Part shown: piece after piece, positions 15,690 to 23,811 of the stretch | Layout: each line of letters opens with the position of its first letter | Position numbering within the stretch: the stretch's first letter is position 1 | Origin: Methylophilaceae bacterium | GTDB taxonomy: Bacteria > Pseudomonadota > Gammaproteobacteria > Burkholderiales > Methylophilaceae | Length of the DNA: 31,242 nt | Assembly (NCBI GenBank): GCA_006844635.1 | Contig: SPJO01000104.1 | Coordinates: 1-31,242 of the forward strand | Direction of reading: 5' to 3' | The notes under the pieces: model-generated | Databases searched by the model: none | What the model was told of the DNA's origin: nothing | What the model saw: the letters and a program-made list of their open reading frames with translations, nothing else | Translations under genes and position numbers: made by a program

Positions 15690-15702
15690 GCTAAAGTTTA
15701 GC
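15690..15702. promoter_or_regulatory. Palindrome GCTAAAGTTTAGC in the birA-glnS gap
   Basis: A perfect 6-bp inverted repeat around a central base, starting 6 bp upstream of the birA start codon. Its position over the ribosome-binding region of birA would suit autoregulation or an RNA hairpin, but it is short and could be chance. Confidence 0.25.
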
Positions 15703-15766
15703 ATAGGTAACCGCGCAGCCTAGCGCAGCTGGTGTAAAATACCGTTAACTTAACTGGAACAGCAAT

Positions 15767-17545
15767 ATGGCAAAACAAAAAACACCACTCCCACCAGGCT
15801 CTAACTTTATCCGCGGCATTATTGAGCGTGATTTAGCAGCCAATAAATATGCTGAAAAGAAATGGATGGGTCGCCCGGGTGACGCAGCGCATCACCAAGC
15901 TGGGCAAGTCGATGTTGCCAAGATTCGCACACGCTTCCCACCTGAGCCAAATGGTTATTTACATATTGGTCATGCAAAAAGTATCTTTTTAAACTTTGGT
16001 ATTGCCAAAGACTATGATGGCATTTGTCATTTACGCTTTGACGACACAAACCCAGAAAAAGAAAGCCAAGAATACGTCGACAGCATCACCGAAATGGTGA
16101 AATGGCTAGGGTTTGACTGGGAAGGTAATGGCGCAAATGGTGAAGAGAGCAACCTCTATTTTGCTTCTGACTATTTTGACGATATGTATCATGCAGCAGA
16201 GTTACTCATTGAGCACGACTACGCTTATGTCGATTCACAAACCGCCGATGAGATGCGTGAGAACCGCGGCACACTCACAGAATCCGGCAAAGATTCGCCT
16301 TTTCGCACGCGCACCGTAGAAGAGAATTTAACCTTATTCCGCGAAATGCGCGATGGTAAACATGCTGATGGTAGCCATATCTTACGGGCAAAAATTAATA
16401 TGGCATCGCCAAATTTCAATCTACGCGATCCTGCGATTTACCGTATTCGTCGTGCCCATCATCACAATACCGGTGATAAGTGGTGTATTTATCCTATGTA
16501 TACCTTTGCCCACCCGATTGAAGATGCACTAGAGCGCGTGACGCACTCACTCTGCACACTAGAGTTTGAAGATCAAAAACCATTTTATGACTGGTTAATG
16601 AAGAAACTGGTCGAAACTGGCATGTTGGAACAGCCCGTACCCAAGCAATACGAATTTGCACGTCTAAACCTCACTTATGTTGTGCTATCGAAACGTAAAC
16701 TCATTCAACTGGTCGAGGAAAACCATGTCGATGGCTGGGATGACCCCCGTTTACCAACCTTAGCAGGCGCGCGTCGCCGTGGTTACACCCCTGCTGGCTT
16801 TAAGCTGTTTACCGATCGCATCGGTGTATCCAAAGCGGATTCATGGATTGAATACGTGATTTTTGAAGATTGCATGCGTGAAGTGCTAAACCAAGATGCT
16901 GTACGCCGCATTGCTGTCTTAGATCCGATTAAACTCGTCATCGACAATTACGAAGATGGAAAGTCAGAAGACTGCTTTGCGCCTAACCATCCGCTCAAAC
17001 CAGAGTTAGAAAAACGCACAGTGCAACTGTCTAAAGAGCTATGGATAGAGCGCGAAGACTTTATGGAAGAACCTGCGCCTAAATACTTCCGCCTCTTCCC
17101 TGGCAATAAAGTCCGCCTACGTTATGGCTATATTATCGAATGCACCAGCTGCGAAAAAGATGCCGATGGCAATGTCACCGTTGTACACTGTAATTACCTG
17201 CCTGATACCAAATCCGGCACAGATGGTGCCAATAGTGTGAAGGTTAAAGGTAATATCCATTGGGTTAGCGCCAACCACGCTTATGAAGCCGAAGTCCGCT
17301 TATACGACAGACTGTTTAAAGACCCGCATCCGGGGAGTGGTGATAAAGACTTTATTGATGATTTAAACCCAGGTTCAGTCAAAACCATTACCGCCCAATT
17401 AGAGGCTGGATTGCAAGATGTTAATGCTGGCGAAATCTTCCAGTTTGAGCGTCATGGTTATTTTGTCGCCGATAGTGTTGAGAGCAAAGCCGGTAAGCCG
17501 ATATTTAATCGGACAGTGACTTTGCGGGATAATTGGCAAAAATAA
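15767..17545 (+). CDS. glnS: Glutaminyl-tRNA synthetase
   Basis: This 592-residue class I aminoacyl-tRNA synthetase charges tRNA(Gln) with glutamine. The ATP-binding HIGH sequence is at 66-69 in RFPPEPNGYLHIGHAKS and the KMSKS equivalent is LSKRK at 307-311. DTNPEKESQEYVDSI and the two beta-barrel anticodon-binding domains toward the C-terminus are typical. It is somewhat longer than the E. coli enzyme (about 554) because of extra residues at the N-terminus (about 20-50). Direct charging implies that this organism does not depend only on the Gat amidotransferase route for Gln-tRNA. The gene is followed by cysK after 37 bp. Confidence 0.97.
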   Translation: MAKQKTPLPPGSNFIRGIIERDLAANKYAEKKWMGRPGDAAHHQAGQVDVAKIRTRFPPEPNGYLHIGHAKSIFLNFGIAKDYDGICHLRFDDTNPEKESQEYVDSITEMVKWLGFDWEGNGANGEESNLYFASDYFDDMYHAAELLIEHDYAYVDSQTADEMRENRGTLTESGKDSPFRTRTVEENLTLFREMRDGKHADGSHILRAKINMASPNFNLRDPAIYRIRRAHHHNTGDKWCIYPMYTFAHPIEDALERVTHSLCTLEFEDQKPFYDWLMKKLVETGMLEQPVPKQYEFARLNLTYVVLSKRKLIQLVEENHVDGWDDPRLPTLAGARRRGYTPAGFKLFTDRIGVSKADSWIEYVIFEDCMREVLNQDAVRRIAVLDPIKLVIDNYEDGKSEDCFAPNHPLKPELEKRTVQLSKELWIEREDFMEEPAPKYFRLFPGNKVRLRYGYIIECTSCEKDADGNVTVVHCNYLPDTKSGTDGANSVKVKGNIHWVSANHAYEAEVRLYDRLFKDPHPGSGDKDFIDDLNPGSVKTITAQLEAGLQDVNAGEIFQFERHGYFVADSVESKAGKPIFNRTVTLRDNWQK

Positions 17546-17582
17546 ATGCAAAATAAATAGTGCAGTAATACAGGAGAACCAT

Positions 17583-18515
17583 ATGAGAATCGCCAACAAC
17601 ACAGCCGAACTAGTCGGCAACACCCCAATGGTTAAACTTAATCGTGTTGCAGCTGGGGTTGATGCCACGATTGCCTGCAAACTAGAATATTTCAACGCAG
17701 CGCATAGTGTGAAAGACCGAATTGCAGTATCGATTATTGATGCCTTAGAAGCGGAAGGTCAAATCAAGGCGGATACCATTATTTTAGAAGCCACTAGTGG
17801 CAACACAGGTATTGGTTTAGCCATGGTCTGTGCGGCACGTGGGATTAAGAGTGCTTTTGTAATGCCTGAAACCATGAGCCGTGAGCGCCAATTATTGTTA
17901 AAAGCTTATGGTGCTGAACTATATTTAACGCCTGGCCCGGAAGGCATTGGCGGAGCACTCGCTAAAATGGAAGCGCTAGCCGCTGAAGATTCACGTTATG
18001 TGATTGCGCGTCAATTTGAAAACCCTGCCAACCCGGAGATTCACCGTAAGACGACTGCGCAAGAAATCTGGCGTGATACAGAAGGCAAAGTGGACATTTT
18101 TGTATCAGGCATTGGTACTGGCGGTACAATCACTGGCGTGGGTGAAGTATTGAAAGAACGCAATCCAGATGTCCAAGTAGTGGCAGTAGAGCCCGACGCC
18201 AGTCCCGTTTTATCTGGCGGCGAAAAAGGCCCACATCCAATTCAGGGGATTGGTGCTGGTTTTGTGCCTGCCGTGTTGAATACCAAGGTTTATGATGAGG
18301 TAGTCCGTGTTAAAAATGAGGATGCCATGAACACTGCCCGTCGTATGGCAACAGAGGATGGTTTATTGGTTGGGATTTCATCTGGTGCAGCTGTTTGGTC
18401 TGCGATGGAAGTGGCAAAACGACCAGAAAACAAAGGCAAACTGATTGTGGTGATGATTCCATCATTTGGTGAACGTTACCTATCGACCCCGTTATATAGC
18501 GACTTACTAGACTAA
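17583..18515 (+). CDS. cysK: Cysteine synthase A (O-acetylserine sulfhydrylase)
   Basis: This 310-residue PLP enzyme makes cysteine from O-acetylserine and sulfide. The PLP lysine is Lys44 in AAHSVKDRIA. The substrate loop TSGNTGIGLA, the phosphate-binding GTGGTITGVG and GISSGAA follow in order. The GPHPIQGIGAGFVP and SFGERYLSTPLY segments favour CysK over CysM. AGGAG at 17572-17576 supports the start. It sits 37 bp after glnS and 37 bp before the next regulator, so the three may be one transcript; no terminator is visible between them. Confidence 0.95.
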   Translation: MRIANNTAELVGNTPMVKLNRVAAGVDATIACKLEYFNAAHSVKDRIAVSIIDALEAEGQIKADTIILEATSGNTGIGLAMVCAARGIKSAFVMPETMSRERQLLLKAYGAELYLTPGPEGIGGALAKMEALAAEDSRYVIARQFENPANPEIHRKTTAQEIWRDTEGKVDIFVSGIGTGGTITGVGEVLKERNPDVQVVAVEPDASPVLSGGEKGPHPIQGIGAGFVPAVLNTKVYDEVVRVKNEDAMNTARRMATEDGLLVGISSGAAVWSAMEVAKRPENKGKLIVVMIPSFGERYLSTPLYSDLLD

Positions 18516-18552
18516 CGACAGTAAACGATAACGCTGCGTGAGAAGCATCAAT

Positions 18553-19305
18553 ATGAAGCAAACTCCGTTACTCATTGCTACGCTAAAGAAGGCACTTAAA
18601 GCCAACCACATTACGTACAAAATCTTAGCTGAAAAGCTAGGCATGAGTGAGTCAAGTATTAAACGTATTTTTGCTGATGAGAACTTTACATTAACGCGCT
18701 TAGAACAAGTTTGCGCCATTATGGATATGGATATTTCTGATTTAGTATCCAAGATGAATCGTGATAAACCACGCATCAGCCAACTCACCGAGGAGCAAGA
18801 GAAAGTCGCGGCAGCAGATATACGCTTACTCGGTGTCGCTTTCTTAGTCGTCAATGGTTGGTCCTACCAACAGATATTAGACCACTACCCGATTAAGGCT
18901 GCAGACTTGGTTCACTATTTAGTTCAGTTAGATCAATTACGCGTCATTGATTTAGAAGCGAATAATCGCATCAAGTTACTGGTAACAGCGAACTTCTCAT
19001 GGCGTAAGAACGGGCCAATTCAGCAAGTACTTAAACAGCATGTGCAAAAAGCGTTTCTAGAAGGCGATATTGAAGCTTCTGGCGGCCAAGAACACTTTCT
19101 CTCTGGCATGCTATCAAACGAATCTCAAGAAATTATTGCAAAGGAACTGAAACGCTTAGAAACACTGGTGACCGAATTAAAAAGAAATGACCAACACCTA
19201 TCGATTCATGAGCGACATGGTTTTAGCATGGCGATGGTGATTCGGCCTTGGCGCGATAATATACTGCACAACATGATTCAAGAAAAAGATAAAAGCACTA
19301 AATAA
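18553..19305 (+). CDS. XRE-type helix-turn-helix regulator
   Basis: This 250-residue protein has a Cro/C1-type helix-turn-helix at about residues 8-60 (YKILAEKLGMSESSIKRIFADENFTLTRLEQVCAIM). A long alpha-helical C-terminal region without recognised ligand domain follows. A GTG at 18538 would add five residues; I prefer ATG 18553 because GAGAAG at 18540-18545 is spaced 7 nt from it. Similar regulators of about 250 residues occur in many proteobacteria, but I know of no defined ligand. It lies directly after cysK, so a link to sulfur or cysteine status is possible but unproven. Confidence 0.82.
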   Translation: MKQTPLLIATLKKALKANHITYKILAEKLGMSESSIKRIFADENFTLTRLEQVCAIMDMDISDLVSKMNRDKPRISQLTEEQEKVAAADIRLLGVAFLVVNGWSYQQILDHYPIKAADLVHYLVQLDQLRVIDLEANNRIKLLVTANFSWRKNGPIQQVLKQHVQKAFLEGDIEASGGQEHFLSGMLSNESQEIIAKELKRLETLVTELKRNDQHLSIHERHGFSMAMVIRPWRDNILHNMIQEKDKSTK

Positions 19306-19453
19306 ATGCACCAAAATAATTAAAAAAACCTTTTTGTACTACGCATCAGCGAAAAAGGTACTTTATTGCAATACTAAACAACTCTTTGATTGCTTAAGAA
19401 CAAACCACTCCATACACTGCAATTTCTTTCATTTGCAGCACTGGAGATTAAGC

Positions 19454-19975
19454 ATGTTAGCGATTGTTAAATTATTCTTTGCCGTTCTTTTAGCGGACTT
19501 TGTTTCAGGCTTTATTCACTGGTTAGAAGATACCTATGCTAAACCAGGCATGCCATTCATTCACCAGATAGCAGTCGAAAATGAGTTGCACCATGAAAAA
19601 CCACGTGCATTTCTAGCAAAGAATTGGTGGCAAAGCTCGTGGGATTCCGTTTTGGCCGTAACCTTATTAGTGGCGATCGTTTGGTACGCAGGTTTCCTGA
19701 GCTGGCCTGTTGTGTTATTCGCTGTGTTAGCGGCCAACGCCAACCAACTACACAAGTGGACACATCAGAATGCACAAGAAAAACCTCGCATTGTCACACG
19801 CATGCAGAAATGGAATATCCTTCAAACATGTCGGCATCATGCCAAACACCATAGTGGTGACAAAAATACACATTATTGTGTTGTTACTAATATATTGAAC
19901 CCAGTGTTAGAAAGAATGAACTTCTGGCGAACACTAGAGCACATGATTGCTCAGCTTGGGTTTAAGACAGCCTAA
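19454..19975 (+). CDS. Kua/TMEM189/CarF family lipid desaturase (plasmanylethanolamine desaturase homologue)
   Basis: This 173-residue membrane protein matches the lipid-desaturase domain of human TMEM189/PEDS1 and myxobacterial CarF, enzymes that insert the vinyl-ether bond of plasmalogens. The histidine-rich metal site is recognisable: H22 in GFIHWLEDTY, H46-H47, NQLHKWTH (97-104), HHAKHH (128-133) and H140, followed by the conserved NPVLERMNFWRTLE segment. Hydrophobic segments lie at about 3-20 and 63-95. The start is ATG 19454, with GGAG at 19443-19446; an upstream in-frame ATG at 19334 gives an implausible extension. It stands alone between a regulator and a c-di-GMP gene, with its own terminator. 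The substrate here is inferred from family only; no alkyl-ether synthesis gene is seen in the window. Confidence 0.88.
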   Translation: MLAIVKLFFAVLLADFVSGFIHWLEDTYAKPGMPFIHQIAVENELHHEKPRAFLAKNWWQSSWDSVLAVTLLVAIVWYAGFLSWPVVLFAVLAANANQLHKWTHQNAQEKPRIVTRMQKWNILQTCRHHAKHHSGDKNTHYCVVTNILNPVLERMNFWRTLEHMIAQLGFKTA

Positions 19976-19979
19976 AGCA

Positions 19980-20010
19980 ACACGGCGTGTCATATGGCAT
20001 GCCGTGTTTT
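19980..20010 (+). terminator. Rho-independent terminator after the lipid desaturase
   Basis: Arms ACACGGCGTG (19980-19989) and CATGCCGTGT (19998-20007) pair over 10 bp with one G:T wobble around an 8-base loop, and end in TTTT. Confidence 0.8.
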
Positions 20011-20070
20011 GCTTAAATACGACAAACCAAACGCAGTGAATAAAAATGTAACCATATTGTAAATAATCTG

Positions 20071-20100
20071 TTACACATTGAGATTATACTCATGTATACT
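20071..20100 (+). promoter_or_regulatory. Predicted sigma70 promoter before the GGDEF-EAL gene
   Basis: TTACAC (20071-20076) and TATACT (20095-20100) are separated by 18 bp. A transcript from here would start near 20107 and meet the hairpin at 20133-20156 after about 25 nt. Confidence 0.5.
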
Positions 20101-20132
20101 TCCCAGCAATTAAGAATAACAACATAGTAAGA

Positions 20133-20156
20133 GAGCAAGAAAACTTGCTCGTTTTT
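20133..20156 (+). terminator. Terminator-like hairpin in the leader of the GGDEF-EAL gene
   Basis: A perfect 7-bp stem GAGCAAG/CTTGCTC with an AAAA tetraloop is followed by GTTTTT. It lies between a good promoter and the start of the GGDEF-EAL gene, 30 bp before the ATG. It could end a roughly 50-nt RNA or attenuate transcription of the downstream gene. Confidence 0.6.
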
Positions 20157-20185
20157 ATAACAATTAGCTATGTATTACTATAATA

Positions 20186-21757
20186 ATGATGTTATTTATC
20201 CTTGCAGTCACTCGATCTGTCGTCGCTGCCGTCAGATCTAATAAACTTATTTCGCTCGCCGTATTAGCACTGCCTGTTTTAGGGTATTGCAGAGAGAGCA
20301 TGGGTGTTCTAACCCAAAGCATCACTTCCTCCCCTATTGACATCCAAACCTCCTTAATCATTTTGGTCAATGTCACCACATTCTTGTTTGCTTTCTTTAG
20401 CTATAAATGGTGGCGGCTAAAAAAACAACTACTACAAAATGACCTTGCTTCTCAAAAGAGAATTTGGCATCAAGCAAACTTCGACACACTAACCGAGCTA
20501 CCGAACCGCCGCTTGTTTCAAGAAAAACTACATGATGGCATCAAGAAAGCCAATCGAAATGGCAACACGCTCGCCCTTCTCTTGTTGGATTTAGATGGCT
20601 TTAAACAAGTCAACGATAGCCTTGGACATGCCACGGGCGACTTATTATTGAAGGAGGTAGCACAAAGAATAAAGGCGAGTTTGTATCATGAAGATACCGT
20701 TGCGCGTTTAGGCGGTGATGAGTTTACGGTGATTGTTGAAGGAATCAGCCGTGTGAGCAGTTTTGAGAAAGTTGCAAAGAAAGTAATTGATGCCTTAAAC
20801 CAACCTTTTGAACTGAACGAACACACCATTCATATTTCAACGAGTATCGGAATTACCGTTTACCCATTAGACACATCCAACCCTGATACATTACTAAAGA
20901 ATGCTGATCAGGCGATGTATGCAGCAAAGAACTTAGGTAAAAATTGCTATCAGTTTTTCACAACGGACATGCAGAAAGACATCGAGTCTAAAGTGCAAAT
21001 CCTACAAGACCTACGTTCAGCAATGACTAATAATGAGTTTGAACTACATTACCAACCGATTATTGAGTTAGCAACCAATAAAGTACAAAAAGCAGAAGCA
21101 TTAATCCGCTGGATGCATCCCACTCAAGGTTGTATCAGTCCACTGGAATTTATTCCCATTGTTGAAGAATCAGGTTTAATTATTCCTATTGGTGATTGGG
21201 CTTTTAACCATGCTTCAACTTTTCTAAAAGAAGTGCAAGCACAACACAATGACAACTTCCAAATCAGCATTAACGTTTCACCGAAACAGTTTCAAATCAC
21301 CAGCAACCGAAAAGATAACCTACAACCATTCTGGGTCACGAAACATGCCACAAAAGGGGTGATTATAGAAATCACAGAAAGCTTGGTATTAGACCTAACC
21401 GACCAAGTGCAACAACAGTTAGCAGAAATTAGAGCCAACGGCATCGAAACAGCTATTGATGATTTTGGGACGGGCTACTCTTCCCTCGCTTACTTAAAAA
21501 AGTTTGAGATTGATTACATCAAAATTGACCGCTCATTCGTGAGTAATATAGAAAACAATGAAAGCGACAAAGTGCTCTGCGAAGTCATTGTGCAGATGGC
21601 GCATAAACTAGGTTTTAAAGTGGTCGCGGAAGGCATCGAGACTAAAGCACAACTAGACTTTTTATTACAACTAGGCTGCGATTATGGGCAAGGGTTTTAT
21701 CTTTCTAAACCATTATCTCCAGAAACATTTAAGCAATATATTGCACAACATGATTAA
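20186..21757 (+). CDS. Membrane GGDEF-EAL protein (cyclic-di-GMP synthesis/breakdown)
   Basis: This 523-residue protein has an N-terminal membrane region (hydrophobic segments about 20-35 and 52-73, loop MGVLTQSITSSPIDI), then a GGDEF domain with intact GGDEF at 176-180, and an EAL domain with EAL at 304-306, DDFGTG at 425-430 and AEGIET near 480. Both catalytic motif sets look complete, so it may be bifunctional. The inhibitory I-site, normally RxxD five residues before GGDEF, reads YHED (167-170), so product feedback is probably lost. The start ATGATG at 20186 has no clear ribosome site. A hairpin with a T run lies just upstream. Convergent with msrA; both stop codons lie in one palindrome. 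Confidence 0.94.
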   Translation: MMLFILAVTRSVVAAVRSNKLISLAVLALPVLGYCRESMGVLTQSITSSPIDIQTSLIILVNVTTFLFAFFSYKWWRLKKQLLQNDLASQKRIWHQANFDTLTELPNRRLFQEKLHDGIKKANRNGNTLALLLLDLDGFKQVNDSLGHATGDLLLKEVAQRIKASLYHEDTVARLGGDEFTVIVEGISRVSSFEKVAKKVIDALNQPFELNEHTIHISTSIGITVYPLDTSNPDTLLKNADQAMYAAKNLGKNCYQFFTTDMQKDIESKVQILQDLRSAMTNNEFELHYQPIIELATNKVQKAEALIRWMHPTQGCISPLEFIPIVEESGLIIPIGDWAFNHASTFLKEVQAQHNDNFQISINVSPKQFQITSNRKDNLQPFWVTKHATKGVIIEITESLVLDLTDQVQQQLAEIRANGIETAIDDFGTGYSSLAYLKKFEIDYIKIDRSFVSNIENNESDKVLCEVIVQMAHKLGFKVVAEGIETKAQLDFLLQLGCDYGQGFYLSKPLSPETFKQYIAQHD

Positions 21758-21772
21758 AGCCTTAGGCTTTAA
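21754..21772. terminator. Shared palindrome containing both stop codons (GGDEF-EAL / msrA)
   Basis: TTAAAGCCT and AGGCTTTAA flank a single T: a perfect 19-bp inverted repeat. The TAA of the GGDEF-EAL gene (21755-21757) and the TAA of msrA (complement of 21762-21764) both lie inside it. As RNA it gives an 8-bp stem with a 3-base loop on either strand, but the T run is only three long, so termination strength is uncertain. Confidence 0.55.
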
Positions 21773-22301
21773 TTAACTGCGCATATTTCTTCCTAATTTT
21801 TTCCGCTTTCGGTGCCGCAACTGCCATGCAATATGGATTACTCCGATTCTTGTCATAGTAATATTGGTGATAATCTTCCGCGGGATAAAATGTGCTGGGG
21901 CCATTCACCTCTGTCACAATCGGCGCATTGTAAATCATGGCATGATTAAACGTTTCAATCATTTTTTCTGTTGCAGCGACTTGTGCATCATGTTGACAAA
22001 ACACAGCTGAACGATATTGTGTGCCGACATCGTTGCCTTGTCTATTTAAGGTCGTCGGGTCATGTGAAACCAAGAACACTTCTAATAATGTGTCGAAATT
22101 AACCTCATCAGGGTCAAATGTAATGCGTACCGCTTCTGCATGACCTGTATTCCCCTCACAAATGGTTTTGTACGTTGGGTTTTCTGTATGCCCACCGATA
22201 TAGCCAGATTCAACTAGTCTCACCCCTTTTAGTTGACTAAATACTGGCTCTGTACACCAAAAGCAACCGCCAGCAAAAATTGCTACTTGTTTATTACTCA
22301 T
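21762..22301 (-). CDS. msrA: Peptide-methionine (S)-S-oxide reductase
   Basis: This 179-residue enzyme repairs oxidised methionine (S-sulfoxide) in proteins using thioredoxin. The catalytic motif GGCFWCTEPVF has the nucleophile at Cys13. The C-terminal NPYC cysteine (about residue 158) is a likely resolving cysteine. GYIGGHTENPTYKTICEGNTGHAEAVRITFDP and EDYHQYYYDKN are the usual substrate-binding segments. No signal peptide is seen, so it acts in the cytoplasm. It is a single gene, convergent with the c-di-GMP gene and divergent from the protease operon. Confidence 0.96.
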   Translation of the reverse strand: MSNKQVAIFAGGCFWCTEPVFSQLKGVRLVESGYIGGHTENPTYKTICEGNTGHAEAVRITFDPDEVNFDTLLEVFLVSHDPTTLNRQGNDVGTQYRSAVFCQHDAQVAATEKMIETFNHAMIYNAPIVTEVNGPSTFYPAEDYHQYYYDKNRSNPYCMAVAAPKAEKIRKKYAQLIKA

Positions 22302-22394
22302 ATCACCCTTTCTAGCCTTTAAAACTTATATTTAACCGACACATCAATCGAACATGGCTCTGTCGGGATTATTTACCTAGTTTGTTTGCATAAG

Positions 22395-22423
22395 TTGTTA
22401 GATAATCTTTTAAAGATTAATAC
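22395..22423 (+). promoter_or_regulatory. Promoter with palindrome in the -35/-10 spacer, before the protease operon
   Basis: TTGTTA (22395-22400) and TAATAC (22418-22423) are 17 bp apart, a good sigma70 promoter. The spacer holds a perfect 17-bp palindrome TAATCTTT-T-AAAGATTA (22403-22419). A dimeric regulator binding there would cover the polymerase site, as a repressor, or twist the spacer, as MerR-type activators do. Confidence 0.55.
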
Positions 22424-22446
22424 AGTGACCAATAAGAAAGCCGTTC

Positions 22447-23811
22447 ATGAAAGTTTTAATACTAGCATTAATAAGCCTAAGTACTTTTTTTATCAACAGC
22501 CAAGTGGCAATAGCAGCAACACCTAGCGAAGCGGAGCCGACATTACCTGCACCTTCTTCACGCGCACAAACATTATACAAATCAGCAAGAGATGACCTAC
22601 TACAAATTCGCGTACTACTAAAAAATGGACGTACGCAATCTTCTGTTGGTTCAGGTTTTCTAATTGGTAACAGCAACCTTGTTGTGACTAATTACCACGT
22701 CGTTTCTCAAATCGTGATGCACCCTGAAAACTATGTTGGTGAGTTTGTCGATACCAATGGCAAACGTGGAAATGTTCAATTGCTCGCTGTTGATGCACTA
22801 CATGACTTAGCTATCGTTAAGGTTAGTCGCCATGGCACAGGCTCTTTTAACATCTCTCAACAAGCACCCACCTTGTCTCAAGGCCAGTACTTATACTCAT
22901 TAGGCAACCCTTTAGACTTAGGCTTTGCAATTTCAGAAGGCGCTTATAACGGCGTTGTTAAACGCGGCTTTTATGGCCAACTAATGTTTACAGGCCCGAT
23001 TAATGCTGGCATGAGTGGCGGCCCTAACATTACACAAGATGGTCATGTTGCAGGCGTCAATGTATCTAAAAGGCTAGATGGAGAGTTAGTTAGTTTTCTA
23101 GTCCCAGTTAAATATGTAAATACTTTATTAAATGAAGCTAAGCAAAGAGAGAAGCAAGCCAAAGCCACAAAGAAAATCGATGGTATTATTTTCAAAAAAG
23201 AGGTGGGGAAACAGCTACTTAAACATCAAAACGTCATGCTAGAAAGCGTGCTTAAGCAAGCACTTTCCACCAAAGAGCTAGGCGACTATCAAGTGCCTAT
23301 TCGGGAATCTGACCAGATGCGCTGCTGGGGAAACACGAATGACAATAAAGATAGCCCTTATGAATTTAGCAGCATTAACTGCGCGATGGAGTCCGCTATT
23401 TTCGTCTCAAACAAGCTACGTGTTGGTCAAGTTCGCATTCGCCATGAGAACATTAAAGCAACAGATATGGGCCGCTTACGTTTTTCTGCATTACAAAGTG
23501 ACTCATTCCAAAATGAGCGTTTTGGCAACGATAAAGATATTAACCGCTCACCGCCGATCTGTAATGAGCGCTTTGTCACAAACGGCAAGGTGCCAATGCG
23601 TGCAGTACTTTGCATTCGTGCTTATCGAGAGTTTGATCATCTATATGACTTCTCTTTGCTCACAGCAGCCGTTGACCAAAGCTTAGTCAGTTTACAAAGC
23701 CGGCTAGATATTAGTGGTGTCAATTACGAAAATGGCTTACAACTTAGTCAGGCATTCATTAATAGTTTTGCCCGTTTAGATAGCAGCCCAGAAGTGGCGG
23801 TGTCAAAATGA
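22447..23811 (+). CDS. Exported trypsin-like serine protease
   Basis: This 454-residue protein has a signal peptide (about 1-23, cut after AIA). An S1-type protease domain (about 50-230) carries a complete triad: His84 in VVTNYHVVS, Asp120 in ALHDLAIVK and Ser190 in GMSGGPN. No PDZ domain follows, unlike DegP/HtrA. The C-terminal half (about 245-454) is unrecognised, polar, with four cysteines (RCWGN, INCAM, PICNE, VLCIR) that could form disulfides in the periplasm. It is the first gene of a module: its stop overlaps the start of the FHA membrane-protein gene (ATGA), which is followed 5 bp later by a Y-family polymerase gene. The target is unknown; the coupling suggests that the FHA protein is its partner. 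Confidence 0.88.
   Translation: MKVLILALISLSTFFINSQVAIAATPSEAEPTLPAPSSRAQTLYKSARDDLLQIRVLLKNGRTQSSVGSGFLIGNSNLVVTNYHVVSQIVMHPENYVGEFVDTNGKRGNVQLLAVDALHDLAIVKVSRHGTGSFNISQQAPTLSQGQYLYSLGNPLDLGFAISEGAYNGVVKRGFYGQLMFTGPINAGMSGGPNITQDGHVAGVNVSKRLDGELVSFLVPVKYVNTLLNEAKQREKQAKATKKIDGIIFKKEVGKQLLKHQNVMLESVLKQALSTKELGDYQVPIRESDQMRCWGNTNDNKDSPYEFSSINCAMESAIFVSNKLRVGQVRIRHENIKATDMGRLRFSALQSDSFQNERFGNDKDINRSPPICNERFVTNGKVPMRAVLCIRAYREFDHLYDFSLLTAAVDQSLVSLQSRLDISGVNYENGLQLSQAFINSFARLDSSPEVAVSK

Noticed and set aside
19328..19359. Inverted repeat ACCTTTTT/AAAAAGGT after the XRE gene as a terminator
   Set aside because: The loop is 16 nt and no T run follows; it may pair by chance in AT-rich DNA.
19334..19453. 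N-terminal extension of the lipid desaturase from ATG 19334
   Set aside because: The 40 extra residues are not like the family, there is no ribosome site at 19334, and GGAG lies at the correct spacing before ATG 19454.
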